A stretch of 64,000 nt of DNA from Pisaster brevispinus (GCA_023634235.1 JAMKCF010000001.1:16626258-16690257), one strand, 5' to 3'. Positions 1-12,419 are shown, counted from the first letter of the stretch. Notes: generated by a model from the sequence alone, not told the origin. Program-made: numbers and translations.

Positions 1-1692
1 TCCTTAAAAGCACTGCCAATTCGATAGGCCTATTACGCACACAACGATTATAGAAGGAGAATGTACTTCCATCTGTTAAAAACCAAAATTCATAGATAAT
101 TGGATCAATCAAATTGAACAATTTCGCGCAATCACACTAATTAGCAAGAGACTGGTAGGTTTTTACCTGAGATTAACCTTCTCAAATAACCCACGAGTAA
201 GGTTCTACATCAAGGCAACCTAACTGTATTAATCTCGCTACCTATATCAATGTGTTGCGCTATGTCAGCCATAACTGCAACTGTATTTTTGGTTTGTTTT
301 GAAATTCTCGGACAAGCCCCCATTTGTCACACCATGGGACTGAATTTCCCCTGGCTGACTATACAGTTAAACAGCAAGACCGAGACAGGAACACCAGATA
401 AATGATTTTTAGAGAAACATGTTATATACATCCAAAATTTGATCTTATATAATAACAAAACAGCAACAACAACAAAAATACATTGAAAACTACTATTCAG
501 CTACATACAATTAATGAGCGAGTTTTAGCAAGGGACTAAATGGATCGTTTCTACACGTTTTTAATCTAGACTTATATTGAGGTACGTTTCCGTCCTCACA
601 AGTTTAACACCATTAATTAATCCAGCACAATTAATCAAGTCAAGTCAAGAACACTAAAAACCTATTCTAATTAGTTAAACCCGACCCCAAACTGTCTTTT
701 CACTGTTCATGATCGTCCATTGCAGGCCACTGTTCAACTGTTCTCTTTCCGCTCTCTCTGGCTATGACTTGGGGGGGGGGGGTAGTTCACTTGCCAGTCT
801 CCTTTTTACGCAGCTTTGGGTGTCAACTCTGCAGTCCCTTCCCTCTGCTCTCCTATCACTTGGCCAGATCTGGCTCTCCTTATGGCTCTCTTTACGCCAG
901 CCTCCTGGAGATGGATGTCTGGTGTGCTGTTGTACACCATGTAGTCTTACATGTAGTTACAGCCTCTGGCGACTTTGGGTTAGGGATGGTTGGTCCAGTC
1001 TAACTCATCTCGTCTACAATAATGCACCTTGGCCTAAATCCACTCAGGATTTGGTGTCCGATGAGGGTCCACACAGGACAATTCTGATGGGTCCACAAAG
1101 GACAAAGTCCACACAAGATGAGCTCTGGGAAGTTTTCTTCTCAATTCACACAGGATAGAAACTTCTAAAATAATCATGCCCACACAGGACTTAGATTTTG
1201 GCGAGCCTTGAATCAGAATATTAGGATGGACTTCTCTCCTCCAACTTCAACCCAAGACTGACTAGTACATACTAAAAAACAAAGATTATAGAGCGCCGAA
1301 GGCGCAAGACGCTGTTGTGTTGCTGACATGTGGCTGACATATTTGCAGTGAGGTTGTTGGGCAAGCTCAACCGAGAACTGACCCAACCAATATCCATTGT
1401 GACTGAAAACCCACTTGACTGACGGCCTTACCAACTCAGCCAAAAACTTAAAAACTTACCTGTCAAGTTGGATTTCAGTCGAGTTGGTTTTTGGTCAAAG
1501 TGCCTATGACTGAGTCGGTTTTTGGTTGATGAATAATCAAATGAGATGAATGCAAACCATACTAAATGTGTTATTCAGTCACACGTTGGCCATGCTCAAT
1601 CATTTGAGTTTGACGCAGCAAAAGTAAAACGTTTAGTACAGGTCTTAAGATCAGCCAGTGTCACTGATTATACAAACATGTATTAACTTTAC
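1..1692. other. Stretch without a recognisable gene
   Basis: No domain-bearing reading frame is visible. A G-run at about 769-782 lies inside an open frame that matches nothing I know. From about 1040 to 1195 a 'cacacagga' phrase recurs irregularly and resembles the GTCCACACAA-type repeats at 17.2-17.6 kb. Around 1465-1530 a 'gagttggtttttggt' phrase occurs twice with changes. The stretch is probably intergenic or downstream of the SET exon. Confidence 0.5.
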
Positions 1693-1836
1693 CTTTTTGT
1701 TCCATGGGAGTTCCTTTTCAGCAATTCCATAATCATAGAGAATCTCTTCTCCTGCTACAATGTTTCGTAGGGCGAACAGGCAGAGTGTTGGTGTTTTATC
1801 TATTTGGATCATCTTCATACGGGAATTCCTCAGCAC
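1693..1836 (-). CDS. SET-domain C-terminal exon, KMT5A (SETD8)-like
   Basis: The exon encodes the end of a SET domain: the stretch RMKMIQIDKTPTLCLFALR is followed by the hallmark GEEILYDYG and then LPW. In KMT5A-type histone H4K20 methyltransferases the equivalent segment is the pseudo-knot with GEELLYDYG and a C-terminal PW; its Tyr residues help form the active site and cofactor pocket. The exon ends at a plausible donor (AAG|GTAAAG, 1693/1692). Two acceptors are possible, one before 1836 and one before 1828; the second would give a Pro/Ser-Asn-Ser-Arg join closer to the family. The central SET part (GVFAT...YHGDLI...CxDAT) was not found between here and the upstream exons. The gene is therefore incomplete, interrupted or degenerate, and activity cannot be assumed. 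Confidence 0.7.
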
Positions 1837-2664
1837 CTAATTGCCATGGTTCACAAGCCTCCCCAGAACTAAGCCCTCCTCAGGTTCTTTACTTGCATCC
1901 ACACTTGAAAATAAAGGGGAAACAAACTTTACAAATACTGACTGATTATGACTGCATGGATGATCTTTAAAATGTCCTACGTGCACATATATTTTCCCTT
2001 GGCTTAGGAGTTAAGTTTGACTGACCCACAAAGCAGTTAATAGGCCTATTTGTTTTAGAACACCCTCCAAATCGATTCTGGAAACCATGCCAGACTGATT
2101 ACAAACTATATGTATACTTAAATTTTTTTGACAACACACACAACTTTTGCATAGCCTACATATATATATCATTGTACATGATGCAGGGCTATTGTTCATT
2201 GTACACTACTTGATTTTTTAAAAGCAGCTGACTCCAAACATTCTGTAATGCTTCATACACATTAAGTTCAATATGGTTAAATTTTGTTACTTTTTCCTCC
2301 ATTACACTTGAGTTGGTCAAACTCGCATTTTGTTATAATGAACAATTGGGTTACTGGCTATTTTGTAACTTGTGTTTATGTACGTTATGATACAAAGACA
2401 AATGATTGACTACGGTTTGATGATTATCATAACACTTGTATATAAGTGTCACGATGTCATGATGTAAGGCAGTCGTTTCACTGTTGTCTTTGCATTGGCA
2501 AGCAAAAACAGTAAAACTAACATGTTACGCATCTTGACAATATACAAATCCATTAAGCTCCACCCCAAACAAACTAACAAACTGACCAATTACAACCTTG
2601 ACAATGTCAGCTGGGGTGTTTAAATGGCTGATAAAGACATGGGCGTGATGCGCAAGCTTGCACA
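1837..2664. other. No gene seen; presumed intron
   Basis: AT-rich sequence without a recognisable coding segment. If the SET exons at 1.7, 5.6 and 7.0 kb belong to one gene, this is intron. I looked for the missing central SET exon here on the minus strand and did not find it. Confidence 0.4.
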
Positions 2665-3685
2665 GGCATTTCATTCCTATTGGTCGAGAGCCCAGGATGG
2701 TTGAGGACTTTTTGATCCCCAATGTTATTTGTATTGGTACCCCATATGGTAACCAGTGTGGGGACAGGATGGTTGAGCACTATAATTTGACCATCAATGG
2801 TTACCAGAGTAAGAATAGGATAGTTAAGTACTATTTGACCCTCAAAGATTTCTATTGGTACCCACATGGTAACCAGTGTGGGGATTGGATGGTTGATGAG
2901 CACTATTTGAACCTTAATGTTTTCTATTGGTACCACACATGGTAACCAGTGTGGGGATTCGATGATTGAGCACTATTTGACCATCAATGGTTTCTATTGG
3001 TACCCCACATGGTTACCAGTGTGGGGATTGGATGGTTGAGCACTATTTGACCCCCAATGGTTTCTATTGGTACCCCACATGGTAACCAGTGTGGGGATTG
3101 GATGGTTGATGAGCACTATTTGAACCTTAATGTTTTCTATTGGTACCCCACATGGTAACCAGTGTGGGGATTCGATGATTGAGCACTAATTGACCATCAA
3201 TGGTTTCTATTGGTACCCCACATGGTACCCCACTATTTGACCCCCAATGGTTTCTATTGGAATCCCACATGGTAACCAGTGTGGGGATTGGATGGTTGAG
3301 CACTATTTGACCCCAAATGGTTTCTATTGGTAACCCCACATGGTAACCAGTGTGGGGATCGGATGGTTGAGCCCTATTTGACCCCCAATGGTTTCTATTG
3401 GTACCCCACATGGTAACCAGTGAGGGGATTGGATGATTGAGCACTAGTTGAACCTCAATGTTTTCTATTGGTACCCCACATGGTAACCAGTGTGGGGATC
3501 GGATGGTTGAGCACTACTTGAACCCCAATGGTTTCTATTGGTACCCCACATGGTAACCAGTATGGGGATTGGATGATTGAGCACCATTTGACCCCCAATG
3601 GTTTATATTGGAACCCCACATGGTAACCAGTGTGGGGATTGGATGGTTGAGCACTATTTGACCCTCAATGTTTTCTTTTAGTGCC
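2665..3685. repeat. Minisatellite, about 70-bp unit, about 14 copies
   Basis: A unit of about 70 bp recurs in direct orientation. Its core phrases are 'ggtaaccagtgtgggga', 'ggatggttgagcactatttg' and 'aatggtttctattggtacc'. Copies differ by point changes and by small indels, for example an extra 'atg' in 'ggttgatgagcac' of some units and a truncated unit near 3220-3240. Several open frames cross the block on both strands only because the repeat length and sequence happen to stay open; they are not genes. The array lies between two SET-gene exons, so it is probably intronic. Confidence 0.9.
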
Positions 3686-4236
3686 AAACAAAGAACATTT
3701 AGTATATCAAATAAAACAGGTGCATGTATTTTGCTGTTCTGTTAGCATGTTTCTAAAATGTACAAAACTGAACTTAGCACAGTTTGATCATTTTTTGGGA
3801 TAAGTCACTGTTTGGCAGATTGAAAAAATATCTGAAGCCTGTTTATTCGACCCGCTCTCTATTTCTCCCTCTTCAGCCGAAACTAATTCACCATCATAAA
3901 TTTAAAAAAAATCTCCTTGTAAAATATCAATTTTGCAGTACACACCTGCCTGTAGAAATGGAAAGGCAATAATTGAAGAGTTAATAGATCATGACAGTAC
4001 ATGTAATGTCAAGCAAAATAATTTTGAATGTTTGTTTGTAATCAGTGCTGCTTGATACTTCTCATGTCAAAATGAGCAACCAACTGGCAGGCTTTGTTGA
4101 ACAGAATCATTTTACAATGAGTTTAAAAAAGGTTTTTGAACATACAAAAACAACTTTTACTTTTTGTTTTGAAATTTTTCATTGAGAATTGGAATGCAGC
4201 AAAATATATCACAGAAAGTTGGACATCTGTATACTA

Positions 4237-4370
4237 ATCAGTGCTAGTCTAGTGTAGTCGAGTCCACACCAGCCTAGTCCAAGTTTGGGTCAGAGTCTCA
4301 GTTCTTCACTTTAGGCCCGAGTCTTTAACTGTCCGAGTCCCTCAGTGTCTAAATCTAAGGTGTACTATAT
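4237..4370. repeat. GAGTCC/AAGTCC-rich degenerate repeat
   Basis: Short imperfect reiterations of gagtc, aagtcc and gtctagtc phrases. The same sequence style recurs at about 5.41-5.53 kb and 10.49-10.70 kb, so this is a dispersed low-complexity family, perhaps derived from one mobile element. Confidence 0.55.
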
Positions 4371-5412
4371 TTTGCAATGAAAGCTTGGCATTTGACTGCA
4401 GGTAAAAATACATGTAGTCTTCCAAACATTCATTTCATGACAAACAAGAAATTATTTATTTTAAATATTCAATAGTGACCCAGTCTAGAATGGCATTTTA
4501 GGGAAAAAAACAATCTTCCAGAACTCTACAGGAGTTTAAACAGAATCCCCACAAACACTTTTTCCCACCTTGCAGGACAACTCTACCAGTGATCTGAATC
4601 ACACAAAAATTTGGACGAAGCCATTTTACACTGAATATTAGGAGATGCATAGGCGAACCAATAAAGTTCATCGCCATAAGTACTGCTATTGCAAATGAGA
4701 AATGTGGTATTTAGTTTTTAATCTTACTGTTTAAACAAAAGGTTAAAAACTTGTGATGGTCTTGTTCTTCATTTTAAAGGTTGCCAAAATTGTTTATTTT
4801 GGATGGGAGAAAAACAGATAAAACATGGATGACTAGATTTATCTGGAACTGGAACTTCTTATGTTGATATACTTGGACAAGAAATTGTGAATGTTTATGG
4901 GATATGCTCTTTGCATTAAATGAACAAGGGTTTAAAGCATTTTTGATGAAAGACTAGCCCTATGAGGTTACCATAGTTTTAAAGTCCATGCATCAGACAC
5001 ACTGTCGCCAGAATTCTACAAAAAATTTAAATTACACACACAGAGTGAAGACCAAAGATCGTATAGTGGAGACAACGTGCATAAACGCACTAGATTCCAC
5101 ACGTGATTCCACACATGACCCCAAACATGCCGTCGTTATAACTCAAGGGCACGTATGACAACATGTATGAGGTCAAGTATAAGCGAAAACAAGGTTTGAG
5201 CAGACTGCCCAAGTTTGCATAAGGACCATTTGTGGACTTGTGACATGACTCTATGCTCAAAAAGATGTGTTTAATACCAGGCAAATCTCTGGTTGACAAA
5301 ATAATAGTCCTTGTACAGACATGGTCATTGTGACATATCTAAAAAATAATATGAAAATTTACATGGAGGAAGGGATTCAACAAAAGTAAATCGAGTTTCC
5401 TGTTTGATTTCC

Positions 5413-5530
5413 CTGTTTATCAGATCTTGAGACAGTCAAGCAGCCAAGTACCAGCCTTGAGTATGAGTCCTTGTTCGAGTTAGATGCTACAAGACAAAGT
5501 CCGAGTCCAAGTCCACAAAAAAATGTACCA
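5413..5530. repeat. GAGTCC/AAGTCC-rich degenerate repeat
   Basis: Second block of the gagtcc/aagtcc family, containing 'agtatgagtccttgttcgagt' style phrases and ending in 'gtccgagtccaagtcc'. Intronic if the SET gene model is right. Confidence 0.5.
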
Positions 5531-5586
5531 GCCTCAAGACCTCTAGCACTGTTGATAATCACATGTAATAATTTATTTATATGTAC

Positions 5587-7145
5587 CTTTAGAAGGAGCT
5601 GTCCTCACTTCAAAAATATCTGCATCATTTCTGGATTGTTTAATATTTTTTGCAATGTCAAGGGGAGTCCATTTGGTGCACCTCCTGGCAGATTTTCTTA
5701 TTCTTGATGGTGATCTAGCAGTATTAACTCTGAAAATATAAAAACAAAATTGTAGTTGTGAACAAAGCTACATGTAATGATTTCAAAGACACACCAAAAT
5801 CTTTTCAGATGCTGTAATACTATTTTACAATGTTATAAGTCCTGCCTTCAATATCACTCAGTTCTGTGTTTTAATGAAAAGAAAGTTGAGTCAATTAGTT
5901 CTCAGGCACTGCAAGAGTAATAGATGATGAGCATGGCTGCTTGCACTAATTAATTGTTTCCATACCAAAACCCATGGCACCCTAGAATTATGTTTGTGTT
6001 TATCAAAATACTTGTACCCAGAGTGCTTGTTTATCAAGAAAACAGGCCTAACATCTTGTTTTTTTAAGTGTGGAAAAGCTTTAAGAAAATTATTTTAAAA
6101 CATCAGTTTGTTGTTTGTAAAATAAAAAACTGTTATGACCTGTTTTTACCAAGGACCATAATCAGCTTGTACTCAAATGCACACATAATATTCATTCACA
6201 TGCAGTATAGTAAATACTACACATGGTACGGGAAGAGGTTTCACACATGTCCTCATTTATTATTATTATTATTATTATTATTACTCTGTTAGTTTCCTGT
6301 GGTGATTGGTCGAGGTAATTGTTTGATCGATTCAGAAAATGAAAATAATAATGGAAATGTTGTATTTTCTATAGTACACGCGAGATACACACACAGACGT
6401 GTTGGCAGGAAATAATGAAATTGGGCCCAGATGTTGTACCATTTAATATCGGCGTAATAATTTATGCATAATGAATGAACTCGACCCAAATGGGAGAGTG
6501 GCCGGGTTTGCGGTATTTTGCGGGCCAGGTTTTGGTGCCACACAAGTTTCGTGCCGCACGTCAACGTTGTTTTCATTGCGCATGTTTTCGTCAATCATCA
6601 GCCGCGCTTTCATACCTTGCGTTCGTTCATCCTCTTAAAAAAAAAAAAAAAGTGAAATAAATCAAATTTTGAAATAAATTTTTTAAAATCGTATCCCCTT
6701 AGTAAAATCACCGGACCGAAAAAAGGCCGTACGCAAATTTGCAGCCCGAACTATACAGGCACTTAGAAGTGATCGCACAAAAGTATGTAATACATCGAGA
6801 ACGTTTCAATCGTGATGTTAGTTGCTTACACTTAGTACAATTAGGTGTTGGCCTAAACCTACTGCTAGGCCCACATGTGGTACTACCATCCTTAGCGGGC
6901 GAATCTGACGATGATTCCCACTCATTGTCGTCAACATGAACTAGAATACTATCCCTGTACGAGGGTAAGGGCATTTTATACATGTTTCAATACATGAGTT
7001 ACAACATATTACATAGCTAGCTAGCCAAAACTATGCAAAGTGCACTACAGATGAGGCCTACCCCCAAAACACCATCAGTCACTGAATAGCTCTACAAATT
7101 ACAACACATAAAGTAAACTTACCGTTTACACACACGTTGAGGCAT
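5587..7145 (-). CDS. N-terminal exons of a KMT5A-like SET gene
   Basis: Three minus-strand exons are visible. Exon 1 (7145-7123) starts MPQRVCK and ends at donor CG|GTAAGT. Exon 2 starts at 6954 after TACAG; the CG+G phase gives R-DSILVHVDDNEWESSS, an acidic and Ser-rich stretch, and a donor AAGT|GTAAGC is possible at 6830. Exon 3 (5729 or 5727 to 5587) encodes RKSARRCTKWTPLDIAK and ends EVRTAPSKG at donor AAAG|GTACAT. In KMT5A the basic segment leads into DLIDGKGRGV at the start of SET, so exon 3 ends where SET should begin. Exons 1 and 2 join in phase. Exon 2 to exon 3 works only with the acceptor at 5727. Linking these to the SET exon at 1.7 kb is inference from order, orientation and homology; the middle exon is missing. 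Confidence 0.5.
5730..6829. other. Presumed intron with an (ATT)n microsatellite
   Basis: Sequence between exons 3 and 2 of the SET-like gene. An (ATT)n tract lies at about 6258-6284. A minus-strand frame at 6289-6594 lacks any recognisable domain. An A-run follows at about 6638-6651. Confidence 0.4.
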
Positions 7146-7477
7146 GTCGCAAGTCTGTCTTGTGGGATTGTTGATACAAAAAAGAAGATTTGCAGTCGTT
7201 TTTGCTACTCAGCGTCCGCCATTCCCGCCATTTTGCATTAGTTCCAAGCATGCAGTCTGCAGAGACTGCATGCCTTACTTCTGGGGAACCAATATGCCAA
7301 CAACAGAGGGCGCCATACATGTATGAACTTAGGATGAACATGTGTGTGAAACTGCCATAAACTTACTGCATTATGTGCTAAATTAACAACACACCCACAA
7401 AACCGCTGTATGGGGTATCACTTTAATTTCATTTTCAGGGGTTATTCAAGGTCAGTGCGGATGAACTGAGGCAATTA

Positions 7478-7510
7478 CTTTGTGGGGTACCAATTTTGTA
7501 CCCCACAAAG
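7478..7510. repeat. Perfect 13-bp inverted repeat (hairpin)
   Basis: CTTTGTGGGGTAC and GTACCCCACAAAG flank a 7-nt loop. The sequence GGTACCCCAC is also the core of the 70-bp minisatellite at 2.7-3.7 kb, so the two repeats may be related. Confidence 0.7.
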
Positions 7511-7654
7511 TCATCGTACCCCATATGGATAAGCCCCAATTGGCACAGTACCCCATAAGTTGCCCTGCGTGAGAGCACACACAGGTGTGCACCTGAACTT
7601 GGGGACAATCTATAATGTCCCTCTTTTGTTTGTATTTAAACTTTTTGGTTTTGT

Positions 7655-7745
7655 AAACACTTTCCAACTGGGACCTTTCCCCAACCGAGAACCCTATTGT
7701 CCTCTTTTGTTAAAGGTCCCTGGTTTGAATGTGTATACCTACCCA
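7655..7745 (+). repeat. Dispersed repeat, 'ccaactgggacc...ccctggtttgaatgt' family
   Basis: The block runs from 'tttccaactgggacc' to 'ggtttgaatgtgtat'. Similar blocks are at 13768-13850 (same strand) and 17611-17745 (opposite strand). It is probably a short non-autonomous mobile element; no ends or target duplications could be defined. Confidence 0.6.
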
Positions 7746-8045
7746 GCCAAACACAGGACAATACACACTATATTCTTCTTTTGCTTGTTTTGCCGGTGTG
7801 ACATGACACACCACATAGTATACAATCAACCCATAAAAAGTTTCCACACCTATAAAACAACTTTAACTTAATCTTCGTCCACCACTGCAGTGATCTCCTG
7901 CGTCATCTCAATAAAGCAAACTTTGATAGTACACGGAAGGGTTTCCTGAAAGTCTTCCAGACTATCCATATTAAGACTGTGAAAAAGTAGATCCTTCTGG
8001 ATGAAGTATTGTTTATCACACTCTGTCAAAAGTTCCAGTCGTTCA

Positions 8046-8849
8046 CTATATCATTCAAAATAAACAAAAAAAAAAAAATTTACATACACTATCGAAATGC
8101 AAACAATTATAGTTAACAATTTGATTTCTTTCAAAAAACAACCAATCTGATAACTTTAATAAATAACCCAATACTACAATTCTTTAACGCCATAACTGCA
8201 CTTTGAATCACACTACAACAAATAATAAAACTATAACAAGTATCAAACTGCACGCTGTGTTGCTATACCTGTACTTCACATATAAACAAAAAATAACACA
8301 CCCTTCTTAAAACAGTGTATACTGTTTGTAGGAACTGGCAAACAGCCAAACAATAAAACCAAATAACAATGATGCAGTTAAACACATACAGACTAAGAAC
8401 CAAGAACATCATCTCAAGCGAATATCAAGCTAAAACAACAGAATTTCTATTTCAAAATCAAGACATTCACATCATATAACAGTTTTCATTTCAGTATACA
8501 ATATTGCTATTTTTTTTCTACAACATACTCTACTAACAATCACTTATCATTGTTGATGTCTTTTGAATATTTTGTAATTTAAGTTTATTTCTTAATCAAT
8601 ATGTAACCGAGACATACTTTTCAAAATCCACCCCGAAAAATCAACAACCTGACTCCTAAAATGCAATTCAAACTAACATCCTGAATACTTTGCATGTACA
8701 TATCTTCTGCAAACACAAAATTACTAACAATTTACATTTATCACACATTTTAAATTTATCATCCCAACAAGACTTCCACACCATCATTTCAATTCTTAAG
8801 AAATTGTTTAACGTTGAAAAATGAAAATGCATAAGAATTCCAAATAAAC
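8046..8849. other. Intron 4 of the OB-fold gene; nothing else seen
   Basis: AT-rich sequence with an A-run at about 8068-8079. It lies between E5 (acceptor before 8045) and the duplicated donor of E4. No coding segment or named repeat was recognised. Confidence 0.5.
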
Positions 8850-8903
8850 TTACTCTGTCTCTTCAGCAAAAGCACATTACTCTGTCTCTTCAGCAAAAGC
8901 ACA
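8850..8903 (-). repeat. Exact 27-bp tandem duplication across a splice donor
   Basis: The 27 bases at 8850-8876 are repeated exactly at 8877-8903. On the minus strand each copy reads TGTGCTTTTGCTGAAGAGAC and then AGAGTAA, covering the end of exon E4 and its donor. The OB-fold gene therefore has two candidate donors, ACAGA|GTAATG (first) and ACAGA|GTAAGT (second). Using the second would put the in-frame TAA of the first copy into the message. Confidence 0.9.
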
Positions 8904-8939
8904 AACATCATTTGTAGCAATATTGTCATTTTCAGGTTT

Positions 8940-10034
8940 CTGTGAAACATCATAATATTATCAAAAAAGATTTTACCAAATCCCATCATATGAACAACGA
9001 GTTATGAAAATAACTTTCCGGAAATAATGTAATGAGCTGATCAGACATATTCAATGCAATGATTTCTGGAAAAAAATCATTTATTTTTATACATATACCT
9101 AAACTAGAACAGGGAAGCTACCATGGTGAGCTGCTATTTGCCCGATAGACAAATGATGACTAATAGAAAAACCAATCATTTGATCAGCTGCTGTTAGGGG
9201 TGGAGACATTAACAAAATTGTATGCACTTGACCACTGCCTACTGAAGTTGGTTTGAAATGCAAGTGACAGAGTGGATCAGTATGGGTGAGGGCTGACAAG
9301 GAAGAGAAACAAATAGGCATGGGTGGATGGGGACTCGTTGATTAAAGGAGGCAAAATGGTTGATAAACCCGATATAAAAACATAAGTTAAGATAATTTTA
9401 AAGTTATAAGATTTGCACTTTTGAAACATCCATATTCTAAAACCTTTTTATATTTTTGTTGATTTAGCTCATTTAACTGGAAACAGTGTCGTAATCATGA
9501 GTTTTTTATTTCTTTGATATGAATCTGCATGTTGGTGGTCATATTTGATACAAGTGGAAAAAGCAGTTATGGCCACTCCGGGTTTTCAATGTTTTAGCTT
9601 GCTCAACTGGAAACAGTGTTATAATCATGAATGTTATTCTTTTACAAAGAATCTACATGTCAGTGGCACTGATCTTGCTTAGCGATTTAAGATTCCATAA
9701 AACAACTCAACACTAAAAGGTTTAAGCTTCATACTAAAAACTTTAACATTCACACTGAATGCGGATGGCTGGACAGATGGCACGACGGATGGACAAATGG
9801 ACGGAAATTGTCATTACATAGCTCACTCTGCTTTGCAGCTCGCCAAAAATACAACATCACCTATTAAACACCAACAATCCCAAACACTTCTGGACAAGAA
9901 AATATTTGAAAAATGTTGACAAGTATTTTTGTGACCAACAAACAAAAAGCAAACATTTGTTACGTGACTACAGATTAAGGACTGTCCAAAATCGTTGTCA
10001 ATAGAAAGCAATTTATTTTCCACTTGATACCTAC
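8940..10034. repeat. Intron 3 of the OB-fold gene with a diverged tandem duplication
   Basis: Phrases 'aactggaaacagtgt.gtaatcatga' at 9476-9500 and 9609-9633 start two similar segments about 127-133 bp apart (about 9467-9545 and 9593-9672). Otherwise no coding segment is recognised. The frame at 9099-9320 has no domain. Confidence 0.5.
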
Positions 10035-10254
10035 CTCTACAAAAGAGGTATGTTGTGTAGCACTGTATGACGTAGCTCCACGATACAAATGTGTATCTAA
10101 ATTTGTTACAGTCAGCACTGTACTCGGCTCAGGTGCTTCGGCAATCGGCTTGTTCCTCCCACACATTAATGCGGATTCTTTTAGCATTATCGTGACTATC
10201 CTGAAGCTCCAGCTCTCGCCTCCTCGACCTTTCGGTCTCTTTTATAGGAGACAC

Positions 10255-12419
10255 CTGTAAAATGCAACAAATCATCCAACCTTATATTTCATATACAACA
10301 TTTCTGAACCAATAAAATCAGCCAAAATTCAAAACACAAAATTATAAACAATATTATTTGCAGCAATGTCAAACTAGTCCTTATACATGGTTCATCCAAA
10401 TAAAATGTATTGATCCTTATTCTTGAAAAGTATATCGAATTACAACACACAAAATGCCAGTGTTAGTCGTGTCACTAGAATTGTTATCCAACTCTGACTC
10501 TCAACTCTGGTGACAAATCTGAGTCCGACTCTCAAATCCCTTGAATTGACTCCTACTGTGAATCACTTGGGTCGAGTCCAAGTCGGAGCCTCGATTCATT
10601 CAGGTCAAGTCTGACTCCAAATCTTGAGTCGTAATTGACTCGAGTCTTAGTCCGAATCTGAGTCCTTTGCCGCCTTCACTTAATTGGAGTCCAAGTCACG
10701 TAAAACAGCAACTTGAGACGACCCAGATCTGACTTCTGAACTGGAATCCAACAACTCTGACAAATATAAATAACAGAATAATTTAGGACAGCTACAATAA
10801 GCCTACCAGTCATATAAACAAAGAGCTCTTTATTTGCAAAACACTTGTAACTGTGCATAATCACAAAAACTGTTGGATTCCAAGTTCATTTAGCAATAGG
10901 CCTAACTGAACATCAACAAACAAGTATTCCCCTTAAAAACATTTCAAAAATAATAAGCTTTTAAAAACAACAAAAAGAATACCTTGCTTAAAGTCTAATT
11001 TAACAGGGAACCAATTATAACCGACGAAAGCAAATAGACTCTTTTTTTTTCTTCATTTTCATGAAGTTACAAGATTTTAGCACTACCCCTGAATCATGTT
11101 CAAACTAGAAACTGCTATTTTACAATGAACATTTTCAGTTACTTAATTATAAACATTGACACAAAAATACTCTACTTGATTATTATCCAAGTTACTACAC
11201 TCACGTACAACCCCCGCCCCCCCCCAAAAAAAAAGGGGGAAAAAAGAACATTATAACACATAACAATACATGTCTTCTTATCTTCCTTCACACTTTTTGC
11301 CTTTCATCATCATAAGTATTAAAACACTTCTAAACAAATCATTTTCCACCTAACCATCGACCTCGTTAGTGAGGGTAAACTTAACTTTTTTTTAAACCAC
11401 CCATGTGGTGAAAAATGCCCACTTGATTTCTTTCCACTGCTCATAAAAAAAACCCTAAATGGATTATTAAATTGAGTATAAACTATTCTACTAAGTACTA
11501 TTTATTCCAGAAAACCCCAATATAAGATAAATAAAACAATTTATTGACTTTTTTACAACTCAAACTGTTTTCATTACCAACAAGAAACTGATCAATTACC
11601 AATTTAGCAAACTCAAACCCCCCCAAAAAAGAAATAATAAGTAAAAATCTATGCCATCTTGCCAATAACTAAAAACAAAGAAATAACAAAAACATTAATA
11701 ACACATCGGGCCTATTAGTTTTTGGTATAAATAAGTCTTTCTTTGTATCTTCAGAAAAAACGGTGATTAACTCACCATTGGATAATGTCCAAGTGTATGA
11801 GAACAATTTAAAGGGGCACCAAGCACAAGGCAAGAGCAACAGAGACCGTGATTAATTCCAGACCTGAACATGTTTACTTATATTTATCTTAACTCATTCC
11901 AATCATACCTATTTTAATCTCACCACACTATCTACTAGTAAAAAAGCTGCCAAACTGAACTGTATATGAGCTCTCTTGTCCTACTGACTGAAGACTGAAA
12001 AGGTTTAAGTACAAACTACTTCAGAATAGCTGAGAAAGCCCACAAACATGCACACGCACACACAGGGCTAGAATTTTTGGGGAAAACCCACAAGACAGCA
12101 GAGCTTGTAGCTCAAAATATTTACTTAACCAGAATTTTGTGTACAAGACCAGAGTTCAAGTGAGAAGAAAAATTGCCTACACAGATTAATAACTGAACTG
12201 TTTGAATTTCAAAAAAGCACTAAGAAGATTTATCTCATTTGTATATTATGGGTAAGTAGTCTTCGATAATCAACAGAATTATATTTATCAGACTGAAAGT
12301 CGACATTTGAACACAAAACACAAAACCGCCGGACTTGTCCGGACATGAGTTTACTGGCCCGATGCTAAAATCACTGGCCTCGGGCCAGCGGTCCAGTGTA
12401 AAATTTGAGCCCTGACATA
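10255..12419. other. Intron 2 of the OB-fold gene, upstream part; no gene
   Basis: A GAGTC-rich degenerate repeat occupies about 10487-10700. A poly-C/poly-A patch is at 11212-11240. The rest is AT-rich and shows no coding segment that I recognise on either strand. Confidence 0.45.

Larger units (their letters stand above)
3686..5586. other. Presumed intron; no gene seen
   Basis: Non-coding AT-rich sequence between SET-gene exons. It holds two GAGTC-rich blocks annotated separately. The frame at 3784-3972 and others have no recognisable domain and are treated as chance. Confidence 0.4.
7146..7867. promoter_or_regulatory. Intergenic segment, probable promoter region of the SET-like gene
   Basis: The segment separates the stop codon of the OB-fold gene (7868) from the first ATG of the SET-like gene (7145), both on the minus strand, so it should contain the OB-fold 3' end and the SET-like 5' region. 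It holds a strong inverted repeat (7478-7510) and one copy of the 'ccaactgggacc' dispersed repeat (about 7655-7745). No TATA box or start site can be fixed by eye. Confidence 0.35.

Noticed and set aside
709..1158. 149-codon open frame
   Set aside because: Crosses a G homopolymer and has a Leu/Ser-rich chance-like composition without domains or neighbouring exons.
3127..3444. Repetitive 105-codon open frame on the minus strand
   Set aside because: It is a by-product of the 70-bp repeat; similar frames exist on the other strand and the amino-acid pattern follows the DNA repeat.
2665..3685. CRISPR-like array
   Set aside because: Units are contiguous and vary throughout, with no distinct repeat and spacer parts; the genome is eukaryotic. 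It is a minisatellite.
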